Origin: a bacterium (Candidatus Blackallbacteria) CG13_big_fil_rev_8_21_14_2_50_49_14
GTDB lineage: Bacteria; Cyanobacteriota; Sericytochromatia; UBA7694
DNA length: 64,000 nt
Direction of reading: 5' to 3'
Assembly: GCA_002783405.1 (NCBI GenBank)
Contig: PFGG01000050.1
Coordinates: 1-64,000, forward strand
The translations under genes were made by a program, and so were the position numbers. Positions 43,509 to 51,031 of this stretch are shown piece after piece. Position 1 is the first letter of the stretch; every line of letters starts with the position of its first letter. The notes below the pieces were generated by a model. The model did not search any database. It worked only from the letters and a program-made list of their open reading frames with translations, and was not told the origin of the DNA.

Positions 43509-43943
43509 CTAGCTGCCTGCTTCTGATTTGAGATCAGGTTTGGGAGGGAATCCATTCAGATCCATTTCGCCGATCCATTTAAAAAAGGCAATTAAATCAT
43601 CGGTTTCTTCGGGTGTGAAATGGTATTTCACCATTTTGCGCTGACCGGGATACATGGCCTGGGGATCTTTTAGAAAGGCTTTGATCCAGTCGGGGCCTCT
43701 TCTTTCAATGACTTTGGTTAATTCAGGGGCATAATAGGCCCCTTCGCCTAATAGGGTATGGCAGCCCATGCAGTTGTTTTTATCAAAGAGGTGTTTTCCC
43801 CGTTTGACAGCGTCGCTGATATTGGCTGCGTGGGTCTGTTCTGGTACTTTTCCGATCGAATCTACCGTCAGGTAGAGAAACACACAGGAAAAAACCAGGG
43901 TTCCGCTGAGAAAAAACAGCCGGGCCTGGGATTTTGAGAGCAT
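43509..43943 (-). CDS. norC: Nitric oxide reductase cytochrome c subunit
   Basis: 144 residues. One N-terminal membrane anchor (about 7-29) is followed by a periplasmic monohaem cytochrome c with CMGCH (Cys58, Cys61, His62) and a probable axial Met104 (GQRKMVKYHF). LLGEGAYYAPELT is typical of NorC. It passes electrons to NorB. First gene of norCBQD; AAGGAG precedes the ATG, and an NNR-type box with a -10 at the right distance lies upstream. Confidence 0.96.
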   Translation of the reverse strand: MLSKSQARLFFLSGTLVFSCVFLYLTVDSIGKVPEQTHAANISDAVKRGKHLFDKNNCMGCHTLLGEGAYYAPELTKVIERRGPDWIKAFLKDPQAMYPGQRKMVKYHFTPEETDDLIAFFKWIGEMDLNGFPPKPDLKSEAGS

Positions 43944-44005
43944 ATGGGTTCTCCTTTCAGAGATTGTCTATGATATTCAAGCTTAGGAATAAATGGCTGG
44001 ATCGT

Positions 44006-44023
44006 CTTTGCGCTGGCACAAAG
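44006..44023. promoter_or_regulatory. NNR/DNR-type box between norC and the porin gene (bidirectional)
   Basis: CTTTGCGCTGGCACAAAG; the core TTGCGCTGGCACAA is at 44008-44021 with centre 44014.5. On the plus strand TAAGAT (44044-44049) predicts a start near 44056, 41.5 bases from the centre. On the minus strand TAAGCT (43980-43985) predicts a start near 43973, again 41.5 bases. Both match class II Crp/Fnr activation, so one site could switch on norCBQD and the porin gene. Confidence 0.75.
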
Positions 44024-44080
44024 AGCGCCCCGGATCGACGGGCTAAGATATGAAAGTGAAACTTCCTGGAGGAAATCAAT

Positions 44081-45493
44081 ATGAAAAAAACATTTACTTT
44101 ACTTGCACTCAGTCTGTTCATCGCACCTCTGATTTCACCCTTGGCAGCAGAAAGCCGACCCGCGATAAAAAACCTGCGCTATGAAGAAGATTGGTCAGCT
44201 CTCAAGCAAAACCAGGATTCAGCTGATTTTTGGGATACCCTGAAGTATCTTCCCTTGAACGAAAGTGGAGACATTTACTTATCCCTGGGGGGTTCCTGGA
44301 GGGTACGCGGAGAGGGCTGGACAGGTTATGATTTTAAACCCGATCAAAATGCTGTCTTTGCGCTGAACCAACTGCGCTTGAACGCTGATTTTCATGCCAC
44401 AGATTTTTTCAGACTTTATCTTGAAACCTTGAGTGCATTGGGAACCCCCCGCAATCTTCCAGGCGGAATTGCCAACAACCAACCTGCAGGCTTAAGAGGT
44501 ATTGATCTTGATTCAATAGATTTACAAAACGCTTTTTTTGATTTGAAATATGCCTGGGACCCCACAAGCTATATCCTGCTGCGCCCAGGCCGTCAGGAAA
44601 TGGATTTTGGCAAACAACGCCTGATCAGTTCACTGGTTTGGGTCAATACCCGGCGCACCTTTGACGCCGTCAGTCTGATTGGACAGGTGGGAGGCTGGAA
44701 CTTGAGAGGTGTTTATGCCCAATGGGTAAAAACCCAAGCCTGGAATTTTAATTTGAGTGACGCAGGCACCTCTTTTTATGGCTTGTATTCGAGTGGCCCA
44801 CTGTTTGACGGTTGGAATTCTGACCTGTATTGGTTGGGGCTTCACAAAACCAGTACGGCTTATCAGGGGGTGACGGGTCAGGAAGAACGTCAAACCTTGG
44901 GCCTGCGTTTGAATGGTAAATTACCTTTTGGTATTGAAACTGATGCAGAAGGAGCCTATCAGTTTGGATCTTTTGCAGATCAGAGCATTGCTGCGGGATT
45001 TGGGGCTGTTGATCTGAGCTATCCCCTGGATTTGCCCTGGAAGCCCCAAGTGGGTTTGGGTTTGAATTATGCAAGCGGGGATAGCAGCCGTTCAGATAAA
45101 AGCCTGAATACCTTCAATCAACTCTTTCCCTTGGGCCATGCCTATTATGGCTTAATGGATCAATTGGGCCGACAGAATGCGATCGATCTGCGTGGCAGTC
45201 TCAACGTCAAACCCTGTCCAGAATTAAGCCTGGCTTTGGATGGGCATGGTTTCTGGCGAGTCAGCAATCAGGATGATGTGTATTCTGTAGCTGGAACGGT
45301 GGCACGAAAGGCAGCTTCGGTTCAAGATAATTATCTGGGCTTTGAAGCAGATTTAACAGCTACCTGGAAATGGGACAGCCATTTCTCTACCTTGGCTGGT
45401 GTGAATCTGTTTGTACCTGGCAGTTTCTATCAAGAGGGGGGAACCTCTGCTTTACAAACCTTCAGCTATTTACAGACCCAATACAGTTTCTAA
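44081..45493 (+). CDS. Outer-membrane alginate-export-type porin
   Basis: 470 residues with a signal peptide (KKTFTLLALSLFIAPLISPL). The remainder is beta-barrel-like: GDIYLSLGGSWRVRGEGW, FRLYLETLSALGTPRNLPG, ILLRPGRQEMDFGKQRLIS, WVNTRRTFDAVSLIG, ending in LQTQYSF with the terminal Phe. The 'GRQEMxFGxQRLIS...NxRRTFDGxRL' motif belongs to the alginate-export/AlgE-like family (PF13372), members of which often lie in denitrification clusters of proteobacteria and may pass nitrogen oxyanions or sugars. GGAGG precedes the ATG. It shares the divergent NNR-type box with norC. Confidence 0.82.
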   Translation: MKKTFTLLALSLFIAPLISPLAAESRPAIKNLRYEEDWSALKQNQDSADFWDTLKYLPLNESGDIYLSLGGSWRVRGEGWTGYDFKPDQNAVFALNQLRLNADFHATDFFRLYLETLSALGTPRNLPGGIANNQPAGLRGIDLDSIDLQNAFFDLKYAWDPTSYILLRPGRQEMDFGKQRLISSLVWVNTRRTFDAVSLIGQVGGWNLRGVYAQWVKTQAWNFNLSDAGTSFYGLYSSGPLFDGWNSDLYWLGLHKTSTAYQGVTGQEERQTLGLRLNGKLPFGIETDAEGAYQFGSFADQSIAAGFGAVDLSYPLDLPWKPQVGLGLNYASGDSSRSDKSLNTFNQLFPLGHAYYGLMDQLGRQNAIDLRGSLNVKPCPELSLALDGHGFWRVSNQDDVYSVAGTVARKAASVQDNYLGFEADLTATWKWDSHFSTLAGVNLFVPGSFYQEGGTSALQTFSYLQTQYSF

Positions 45494-45516
45494 ATTCTTC
45501 GTTTGTTGCCATACCG

Positions 45517-45547
45517 GGCCTCTGCCAGAGAACAGAGGCCTTTTTTT
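45517..45547 (+). terminator. Rho-independent terminator of the porin gene
   Basis: GGCCTCTG and CAGAGGCC form a perfect 8-bp stem followed by seven T, 24 bases after the stop. Confidence 0.9.
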
Positions 45548-45905
45548 ATGGTTTTGGAGGGATAGACTCACGTACAGAACGGGGAAGTTTACTCAGCACC
45601 AGCAAGTACGAATGTTCAATCTGCTTGAAAATTTCTATATCAGGCAAATCAGAATCAAAACTTACCGTATTCCAATGACGTTTGTTCATATGCCAACCGG
45701 GTGCCACGGCTTCATAGTTTTCCCGCAAGAGTTCAGCCAGTTTGGGCTCAGATTTGAGATTGACCCGCAAGGGCATGACGTCAGGTCTGCACAGGGCAAA
45801 CATTTTCCCCGCCACTTTAAAAACACATACTTCTGGGCCAAAGGGAAAGGTTTCTTCTGCCGCAGGCAAGGACAGGCAAAATGCCTTTAATTCTGAAAAC
45901 TGCAT
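45546..45905 (-). CDS. MmcQ/YjbR family protein
   Basis: 119 residues from the ATG at 45905, three bases after the upstream stop; the frame to 45950 would overlap that gene. AAEETFPFGPEVCVFKVAGK, MFALCRPDVMPLRVNLKSEP, VAPGWHMNKRHWNTVSFD are the YjbR fold signatures, a double-wing structure often linked to DNA binding but of unknown role. It is likely co-transcribed with the methyltransferase-like gene. Confidence 0.85.
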   Translation of the reverse strand: MQFSELKAFCLSLPAAEETFPFGPEVCVFKVAGKMFALCRPDVMPLRVNLKSEPKLAELLRENYEAVAPGWHMNKRHWNTVSFDSDLPDIEIFKQIEHSYLLVLSKLPRSVRESIPPKP

Positions 45906-45907
45906 GG

Positions 45908-46960
45908 TTAAATTGCCTGCGTGGATTTTTGGGCATGGACCCAAATCCAATCAATCTTTTCAACGGGATCAACTTGCAGAGTTTGTAAATGAATCAGTTC
46001 AAGTCCTGATAGTTTTAGAAGGTTATGAATTTCCTCTGGGGTCCAGCTGACATGAGGTTCATAGGTTGAAAGTGCAGCATCAAAAGTACCTGAAGGTGAA
46101 TGCATAAACTGGCAGAGGATTTGTCCCTCAGGTGCGAGTTTTTCTGCAAAACCTTGTATATATTCTGTGACCAAATGTTTGGTAAGGTGTTGAAAAACGG
46201 TATAAGAGAAAACGAGATCAATGCCCGAGGGAACTTTCTGCTGCCATTCTTCAGCCAAGACGGGCTCGAAATTGTGAATTCCCGCTGAAACTAAGTTTTG
46301 TCGGGCGCGCTCAAGCAGGGGTTTACTGACATCTATACCCCAAATTTTTCCAACCAAGGGTGCAATGAGTTTTGATTCTCGACCGTATCCACAGCCAATA
46401 ACAGCAACCTGCATATTGGTATTCAGGGGGCAAAAATTTTGAATAAACTCTGCTTCATTGCCGTGATCAATCAGGCCCTGCTCTGCCTGATAATGGGGAT
46501 GATGATCAAAATATCCCTGTTCCTGCATTTCCTTCCAATGATTCAGATTGCTTTGTTCAGCATAGTGAAAGGCTTTTAATTTGTTTGAAATTTCGGTATG
46601 TTTGGTTTCAAAGTAGTGGTCTCCAGGAAACCTGGATTTACCTGCTTCGCAGAGCTGCTGGGTAAACTCTAATAAACCTAACTGCTCTGCAAAGCTGATA
46701 AATTTAAGTAAGACCTCATTGCAAAGTATATCGTCGAAATAGAGTGTGTTGACAGCCGCTAAAAATTGAGGTTGGGCTTCATTGTAATTTTGTAAGTAGG
46801 TATAGCCCAAAGCCAGGTAGTAATGTATTAAGCCTTTGGATTTGAGATCAAGTTCAGGTTTTAAGCTGGCCTGATGTAATTTTTCAACAGTATCAGCTAT
46901 ATTTTTCTGGGTGTTTAGGTTCTCATGTGACCAAATCAAAAGCGATTGAATGCTGTTCAT
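45908..46960 (-). CDS. Class I SAM methyltransferase with N-terminal helical repeats
   Basis: 350 residues. Residues about 1-130 are TPR-like helices (GLIHYYLALGYTYLQNYNEA). Residues about 175-300 are the methyltransferase: VAVIGCGYGRESKLIAPLVG (motif I), KIWGIDVSKPLLERARQNL (motif II), GIDLVFSYTVFQHL (motif IV) and LAPEGQILCQFMH. The substrate is unknown. It lies in the denitrification region but has no box-and--10 pair facing it, so co-regulation is not supported. Confidence 0.8.
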   Translation of the reverse strand: MNSIQSLLIWSHENLNTQKNIADTVEKLHQASLKPELDLKSKGLIHYYLALGYTYLQNYNEAQPQFLAAVNTLYFDDILCNEVLLKFISFAEQLGLLEFTQQLCEAGKSRFPGDHYFETKHTEISNKLKAFHYAEQSNLNHWKEMQEQGYFDHHPHYQAEQGLIDHGNEAEFIQNFCPLNTNMQVAVIGCGYGRESKLIAPLVGKIWGIDVSKPLLERARQNLVSAGIHNFEPVLAEEWQQKVPSGIDLVFSYTVFQHLTKHLVTEYIQGFAEKLAPEGQILCQFMHSPSGTFDAALSTYEPHVSWTPEEIHNLLKLSGLELIHLQTLQVDPVEKIDWIWVHAQKSTQAI

Positions 46961-47060
46961 ATTGTTTCCAGGAAATTTTTGCAGTCTATAAATTTTAGCA
47001 TAGCGATTTATATCCTCAACTTATTAAAAACTTGAAACCAAGTATAACTTTATTCGATTT

Positions 47061-47074
47061 TTGCGCTGGCACAA
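47061..47074 (+). promoter_or_regulatory. NNR/DNR-type box upstream of norEF
   Basis: TTGCGCTGGCACAA, centre 47067.5. GATAAT at 47097-47102 predicts a start near 47109, 41.5 bases downstream. No -10 at the mirrored distance faces the methyltransferase gene. The core is identical to the site at 44008. Confidence 0.72.
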
Positions 47075-47146
47075 AGACAGCAGGGATTTTAGACAGGATA
47101 ATCCCACTATTACCAATGCAATTCTGTGAAACAAGGGAAACGAATC

Positions 47147-47761
47147 ATGCTGAATGAACTTGATCAGAAAAAATTATTCCATCCCACAAATTCTGAAAAT
47201 CAGCGTCAGCTGTATCCGTTTTTAGAAAATTTGCCGGGGGGTGGATTGATTTGGATTGTATTTTGGTTGGAAATTCTGACTTTTGCTTTGTTTTTTCTAG
47301 TCTTTGCTTGGATAGGCAGAACAGATCGAACCGTCTTTATCGAGGGGCAAAAGCTATTGCATCCTTTACTGGCGACTTTGAATACAGTGGTCTTGCTTAC
47401 GGGCAGCTGGTGGGTGGCCCGTGCCGTTTTCTTAGCGCGCAGTCCTGAAAAGATCTCCGCTTGGTTATATGCCACAGGCTTGTCTGGCTTTCTTTTTATC
47501 CTGATCAAATCTTGGGAATACACTCAGATTTTTAAACAGGGGATTTCGCTTTCGAGCAGTATCTTTTGGTTTTTTTATTTGTTTTTAACACTCTTACACC
47601 TGGCGCATGTTGCGCTCGGTGGGGTGATTTTTATCTGGCTTGGTTGGAAATCCAGCAGCGAAAGATTGCAGACAGAGACCCTTGAAGCTGCAGCAATCTA
47701 CTGGCATATGGTCGATATTATTTGGTTGATCTTATTTCCTTTGATCTATTTTACGCGTTGA
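47147..47761 (+). CDS. norE: NorE-like cytochrome c oxidase subunit III family protein
   Basis: 204 residues from the ATG at 47147 with AAGGGAAA upstream; GTG 47126 has no ribosome site. Five or so membrane helices follow, with GGGLIWIVFWLEILTFALFF, PLLATLNTVVLLTGSWWVA, and HLAHVALGGVIFIW and AAIYWHMVDIIWLILFPLIY, the His-containing helices of the subunit III fold. NorE is known from denitrifiers as a helper for NO reductase activity and is related to oxidase subunit III. It is followed after 9 bases by the norF-like gene. Confidence 0.87.
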   Translation: MLNELDQKKLFHPTNSENQRQLYPFLENLPGGGLIWIVFWLEILTFALFFLVFAWIGRTDRTVFIEGQKLLHPLLATLNTVVLLTGSWWVARAVFLARSPEKISAWLYATGLSGFLFILIKSWEYTQIFKQGISLSSSIFWFFYLFLTLLHLAHVALGGVIFIWLGWKSSSERLQTETLEAAAIYWHMVDIIWLILFPLIYFTR

Positions 47762-47770
47762 GGTATCACT

Positions 47771-48040
47771 ATGAATTTTACTCACAGGGAATCATCTCTC
47801 AACCTTCAAGTGGTTTGGGGAGTTCTCCTTCCTTTAACGCTGGGAAGTTATTTATTTGCAGAAAAAATGAATTCTGTAAGTACTGTAAATGCGATTGTAC
47901 TTCTGCTTGCTTTAGTTAAAATTTGGATGATTCTTTCTGAATTTATGGAGTTGCGCAGAAGAAGTTCAGGAATATTAGTCTTTACGTTTGGTTTCTTTCT
48001 TGTGATGGTCACAAGTTTGATACTGTTGCGATTGAACTAA
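47771..48040 (+). CDS. norF: NorF-like / cytochrome c oxidase subunit IV-type small membrane protein
   Basis: 89 residues with three predicted membrane helices (WGVLLPLTLGSYLFA, AIVLLLALVKIWMILSEFME, GILVFTFGFFLVMVTSLIL). The motif 'VKIWMILSEFMELRR' fits the small subunit IV/NorF group found next to norE. It probably assembles with NorE. The symbol rests mainly on position. Confidence 0.72.
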   Translation: MNFTHRESSLNLQVVWGVLLPLTLGSYLFAEKMNSVSTVNAIVLLLALVKIWMILSEFMELRRRSSGILVFTFGFFLVMVTSLILLRLN

Positions 48041-48073
48041 ATTCCTGAACTTTGAAGATTGAATCTTTCGTGT

Positions 48074-48478
48074 TTAGAGTTTTCCGGCTTGTTTGAGCAG
48101 GAGCATCTTAAAGCGAGCCGGTGCCTTGACCGAATGCGGAACCCCCGCTGGTAAAGTAAAACCTTCTCCAGCTTTCATCACAATCGCTTTGTCTTCCAGC
48201 ATCAGAATGCCTTCGCCTTCAATGACCTGTATATATGCTGAGAAAGGCACACTGTGGCCCTTCAGGCCCTGGCCTGCATCAAAGGCAAAGAGGATCAGCT
48301 CATATTGTGGCGTTGAGAACAAGATTTTTTTTGCGGGTTTTTCAGGATTGTATTCAATCTGGGCTTGTATAGATTCAGCATGGGCTTGTGACTGAGTTTC
48401 AGCCAAAGCCATGCCCGTGCTCAAGCTCAAAGCCAAGAACATAGCACTCAGGAGAGAGATTCGTTTAAAACTTTTCAT
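48074..48478 (-). CDS. Periplasmic cupin-domain protein
   Basis: 134 residues with a signal peptide (SLLSAMFLALSLSTGMALA). The cupin barrel includes FDAGQGLKGHSVPFSAYIQV and EGEGILMLEDKAIVMKAGEG, ending FTLPAGVPHSVKAPARFKM. Only some metal ligands are clear (His in GHSVPF and in VPHSV). It is the last gene of a three-gene operon with a TetR regulator and a membrane protein. The role in nitrogen-oxide stress is a guess from position. Confidence 0.8.
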   Translation of the reverse strand: MKSFKRISLLSAMFLALSLSTGMALAETQSQAHAESIQAQIEYNPEKPAKKILFSTPQYELILFAFDAGQGLKGHSVPFSAYIQVIEGEGILMLEDKAIVMKAGEGFTLPAGVPHSVKAPARFKMLLLKQAGKL

Positions 48479-48496
48479 GGTATCGATTTCCTTTTC

Positions 48497-48949
48497 TTAT
48501 GAATGATTTTTTGAGAATTCAGAATTTTTGGCCTGGCTCAGTGTGAGTATTCCCAGCCAAGCTACTGATAGGGTCATACTCAGCGCGCCGATTACCACAA
48601 AAAGTGGGGGAAAATGCCAGAGCACTTCCATGAGAATGCCAATCGGCATCAGCAGTCCCAGCAAAGCCAGCACAGAAATTGTTCGGGCCTGTTTGGTCGG
48701 GTAGGGCAATCGCATCAGGAGATACCCCATTACCAGATTGAGAAAAGCCAGTAAGTTGCCATGTACATGGGCCAATTTAGCCTCAAAGTGGGGGCCCGTG
48801 GCTGAAGCTGCAATCCAGGCTTCTTTGCCGGGGGCAAAGTCGCGCAGATAAATCAGCAGGAAGCCATAGGCCATGAAGCCCGCCAGGGCCAAGAGGCCAA
48901 TTCCAAGATTGGCATGTCCGGGAGGACAGAGATGTTTTTTTAGAGACAT
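48497..48949 (-). CDS. Predicted four-helix membrane protein
   Basis: 150 residues with about four membrane helices: IGLLALAGFMAYGFLLIYL, HVHGNLLAFLNLVMGYLLM, ISVLALLGLLMPIGILMEVL and FVVIGALSMTLSVAWLGILT. Three histidines (H53-like HFEAKLAHVHG) cluster before the second helix and could bind metal or haem. I do not recognise a named family. It lies between the TetR and cupin genes, separated by 14 and 18 bases, so it is part of that operon. Confidence 0.7.
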   Translation of the reverse strand: MSLKKHLCPPGHANLGIGLLALAGFMAYGFLLIYLRDFAPGKEAWIAASATGPHFEAKLAHVHGNLLAFLNLVMGYLLMRLPYPTKQARTISVLALLGLLMPIGILMEVLWHFPPLFVVIGALSMTLSVAWLGILTLSQAKNSEFSKNHS

Positions 48950-48963
48950 GTAGAAAACCTCCT

Positions 48964-49548
48964 TTAGAGGGTGACTGAGTTTAAAAAGATTTCCAGATTT
49001 ATTTCCAATTGAATCTCCAGGGTATGGGGGGCAAAAAAGAGCCCTTCCGATACCTGGTTGAGAAAGAGTGAGCCAAAGAGTTGTGTCATGAGTAAACGGG
49101 ACAGAGCATCTGGTGGTAAATCAGCTCTTATTTCACCACTATCTTGCCATTGTGTGAAACATGTACCAAGTTCTTCTCGGGCTTGCAATAAAACTTGTTT
49201 GAGCCAAGCCTGTTTGAGATCGGGCTCTACTTCACTTTCAAGCAGTACAATTTTGAGCAAGGGAAAAATCTGACTGAATTGGTTTGCCCGTATTTGAACA
49301 AATTTCTGTAAAACCTGCCGGGGTGAGCCTTGCTGAAAGTCTGATGCGTTTAAGTCTTGCGCTATATTCGGATCTAAAAGAGAAATTAGAATATCCCGTT
49401 TGCTGGCAAAATGTCTGAAAATCGCCCCTTCGGTAATCCCTACCTGAGCTGCCAGCTTGCGTGTAGAAGTTCCATGGTAGCCGTGGTGGGTAAAGAGCTC
49501 GCGTGCTGCAGCTAAGATGCGCTGACGGGTGGAAGTGATTTCAGACAT
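48964..49548 (-). CDS. TetR/AcrR family transcriptional regulator
   Basis: 194 residues. The N-terminal HTH is ILAAARELFTHHGYHGTSTR, KLAAQVGITEGAIFRHFASK, a standard TetR DNA-binding domain. The ligand domain is divergent. A 24-base palindrome lies 10 bases upstream of its start (49558-49581), so it probably represses its own operon with the membrane and cupin proteins. The ligand is unknown. Confidence 0.93.
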   Translation of the reverse strand: MSEITSTRQRILAAARELFTHHGYHGTSTRKLAAQVGITEGAIFRHFASKRDILISLLDPNIAQDLNASDFQQGSPRQVLQKFVQIRANQFSQIFPLLKIVLLESEVEPDLKQAWLKQVLLQAREELGTCFTQWQDSGEIRADLPPDALSRLLMTQLFGSLFLNQVSEGLFFAPHTLEIQLEINLEIFLNSVTL

Positions 49549-49557
49549 GTTGCTCCC

Positions 49558-49581
49558 ATGTAAGTAAATGATTACTTACAT
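49558..49581. promoter_or_regulatory. TetR-type operator
   Basis: ATGTAAGTAA (49558-49567), spacer ATGA, TTACTTACAT (49572-49581): a perfect 10-base inverted repeat just upstream of the TetR gene and within the divergent region before the hemerythrin gene at 49657. Confidence 0.8.
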
Positions 49582-49656
49582 CCTAGATCAGAATCTGAAT
49601 AAATTCAAGCCAGATCCTGAAAATAAAAGTGATAATTAAATAAAAGGGTGATCTCA

Positions 49657-50175
49657 ATGAAACGCAGTGAAGAACTGGCTCCCCTGTCTCGAGAGCATCT
49701 AACGGCTTTGATCCTGGTGTATTGTCTCAAACATGGCCGATCTTCGAACCCGCGCTATCCTTGGCCGGAGGATCCTCTGCGTCAAGGCGCAAAGGCACTG
49801 CAAATGTGGCAGGATGAGTTGCATTGGCATTTTGAAGCCGAAGAGCAATTTTTGTTTGCTCCTTTTGAAGCGCAACTCTCTCCTGAATTGCAACGGATCA
49901 GTCAGGAATTGCTCAACGAGCATACCCAAATCCGCAAACTCATTTTGGGGCTTGCCAATCAGTCTGAAACCGAGACTGTTAGGGCTTTGATGCAGCTTGG
50001 AATTTTGCTCGAAGCCCATATCAAAAAAGAGGAAAAGGTCTATTTCGCGGGATTAGAATCTGAACTGCCAGAGGCTGCCAGAGTCCAGGCTGGGCAAGCG
50101 ATTTTGGACTTTTATGCCCAACGGGAACCCTTTGTCTGTATTTTTACCGGCGAAAAACGCACTTTGCGCTTCTGA
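49657..50175 (+). CDS. Hemerythrin-like (HHE) protein
   Basis: 172 residues from the ATG at 49657, which has AAGGGTG seven bases upstream; GTG 49648 is an alternative. Di-iron-type ligand groups are present in a four-helix order: SREHLTAL, LHWHFEAEEQFLFAPF, NEHTQIRKLI and LEAHIKKEEKVYFAG. The last two give the 'H-x-x-x-E-E-x-x-x-F' pattern. Such proteins bind O2 or NO or help in iron-sulphur repair. It precedes the RIC-type gene. Confidence 0.85.
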   Translation: MKRSEELAPLSREHLTALILVYCLKHGRSSNPRYPWPEDPLRQGAKALQMWQDELHWHFEAEEQFLFAPFEAQLSPELQRISQELLNEHTQIRKLILGLANQSETETVRALMQLGILLEAHIKKEEKVYFAGLESELPEAARVQAGQAILDFYAQREPFVCIFTGEKRTLRF

Positions 50176-50183
50176 AGCGTACC

Positions 50184-50197
50184 TTGCGCCAGCGCAA
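50184..50197 (+). promoter_or_regulatory. NNR/DNR-type box upstream of the RIC gene
   Basis: TTGCGCCAGCGCAA, a perfect palindrome, centre 50190.5. TATGCT at 50220-50225 predicts a start near 50232, 41.5 bases downstream and just before the gene's ATG. Confidence 0.78.
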
Positions 50198-50251
50198 AGA
50201 TGGCTTTGATTGCATCCTTTATGCTTAATAAAAATTGCGAGGATGGATATC

Positions 50252-51031
50252 ATGCACATGTTGGAGAGCAAGGTGAGTGATCTTTTGCAGGAGGACCCCC
50301 GTCGAGCAGCTATTTTTGAAAAATATGCCATTGATTATTGCACTTGCAATCATCTTACCTTGGCTGAGGTTTGTCAAGAAAAACAGCTTGATCCTGCTAA
50401 TTTACTCAGATCTCTTTCTGAAAAAGCTGATGACAAGGTCGATACATTTGTCTCCATTCAAATCACTGCCTTGGCAAATGATATCGTCAATCGCCACCAT
50501 CAATATGCCCGTGAACAGGGAACGTGGATTTTGTCACTTTTGGATAAGGTTTGCCGAGTGCACGGCCAGAGAGAATCCCGCCTGACAGCTATCCAAGCGG
50601 TTTTTCGGGAAATGAATCAAGATCTACTTCTGCATATGCAAAAAGAAGAGCAGGTACTTTTTCCCATTTGCAAAGAATTGGAACAGGCTCAGGCAGAATT
50701 TGAAATGCACTGTTGCGCCTTGGAAAATCCTATTCAGGTCATGCAATACGATCACGATCTTGCCAGTGAGCAGTTGAAACAATTGCAAAGCCTGAGCGAT
50801 CAGTATACGCCTCCAGAATGGGCTTGTAACTCTATGCTTGCCTTGTATCAGGCATTAAAAGACTACCACTCTGATCTGGAGGTACATATGCACCTTGAAA
50901 ATAATATACTCTTTCCTGCAGCCTTGCGCAAAGAAGCACTGTTGATGGGCTCTGCCGATCCTTTTCAAGAAGAGCGGCCCTCATCAGGTTTTGAGGGCGG
51001 ACTGAGCGCCTTCAGGCCAAAAACGGAATAG
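50252..51031 (+). CDS. RIC/YtfE/ScdA-like iron-sulphur repair di-iron protein
   Basis: 259 residues from the ATG at 50252 (GAGG nine bases upstream); starts before 50232 would lie outside the predicted transcript. The N-terminal ScdA-N domain is VSDLLQEDPRRAAIFEKYAI, DYCTCNHLTLAEVC, where CTC replaces the usual CCGG. The hemerythrin domain has NRHHQYAREQG, LLLHMQKEEQVLFPI, QVMQYDHDLASEQLK and LEVHMHLENNILFPA, a full ligand set. RIC proteins repair iron-sulphur or iron centres after NO or peroxide damage. The NNR-type box upstream fits that role. The 3' end overlaps a convergent radical SAM gene by 67 bases. Confidence 0.88.
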   Translation: MHMLESKVSDLLQEDPRRAAIFEKYAIDYCTCNHLTLAEVCQEKQLDPANLLRSLSEKADDKVDTFVSIQITALANDIVNRHHQYAREQGTWILSLLDKVCRVHGQRESRLTAIQAVFREMNQDLLLHMQKEEQVLFPICKELEQAQAEFEMHCCALENPIQVMQYDHDLASEQLKQLQSLSDQYTPPEWACNSMLALYQALKDYHSDLEVHMHLENNILFPAALRKEALLMGSADPFQEERPSSGFEGGLSAFRPKTE

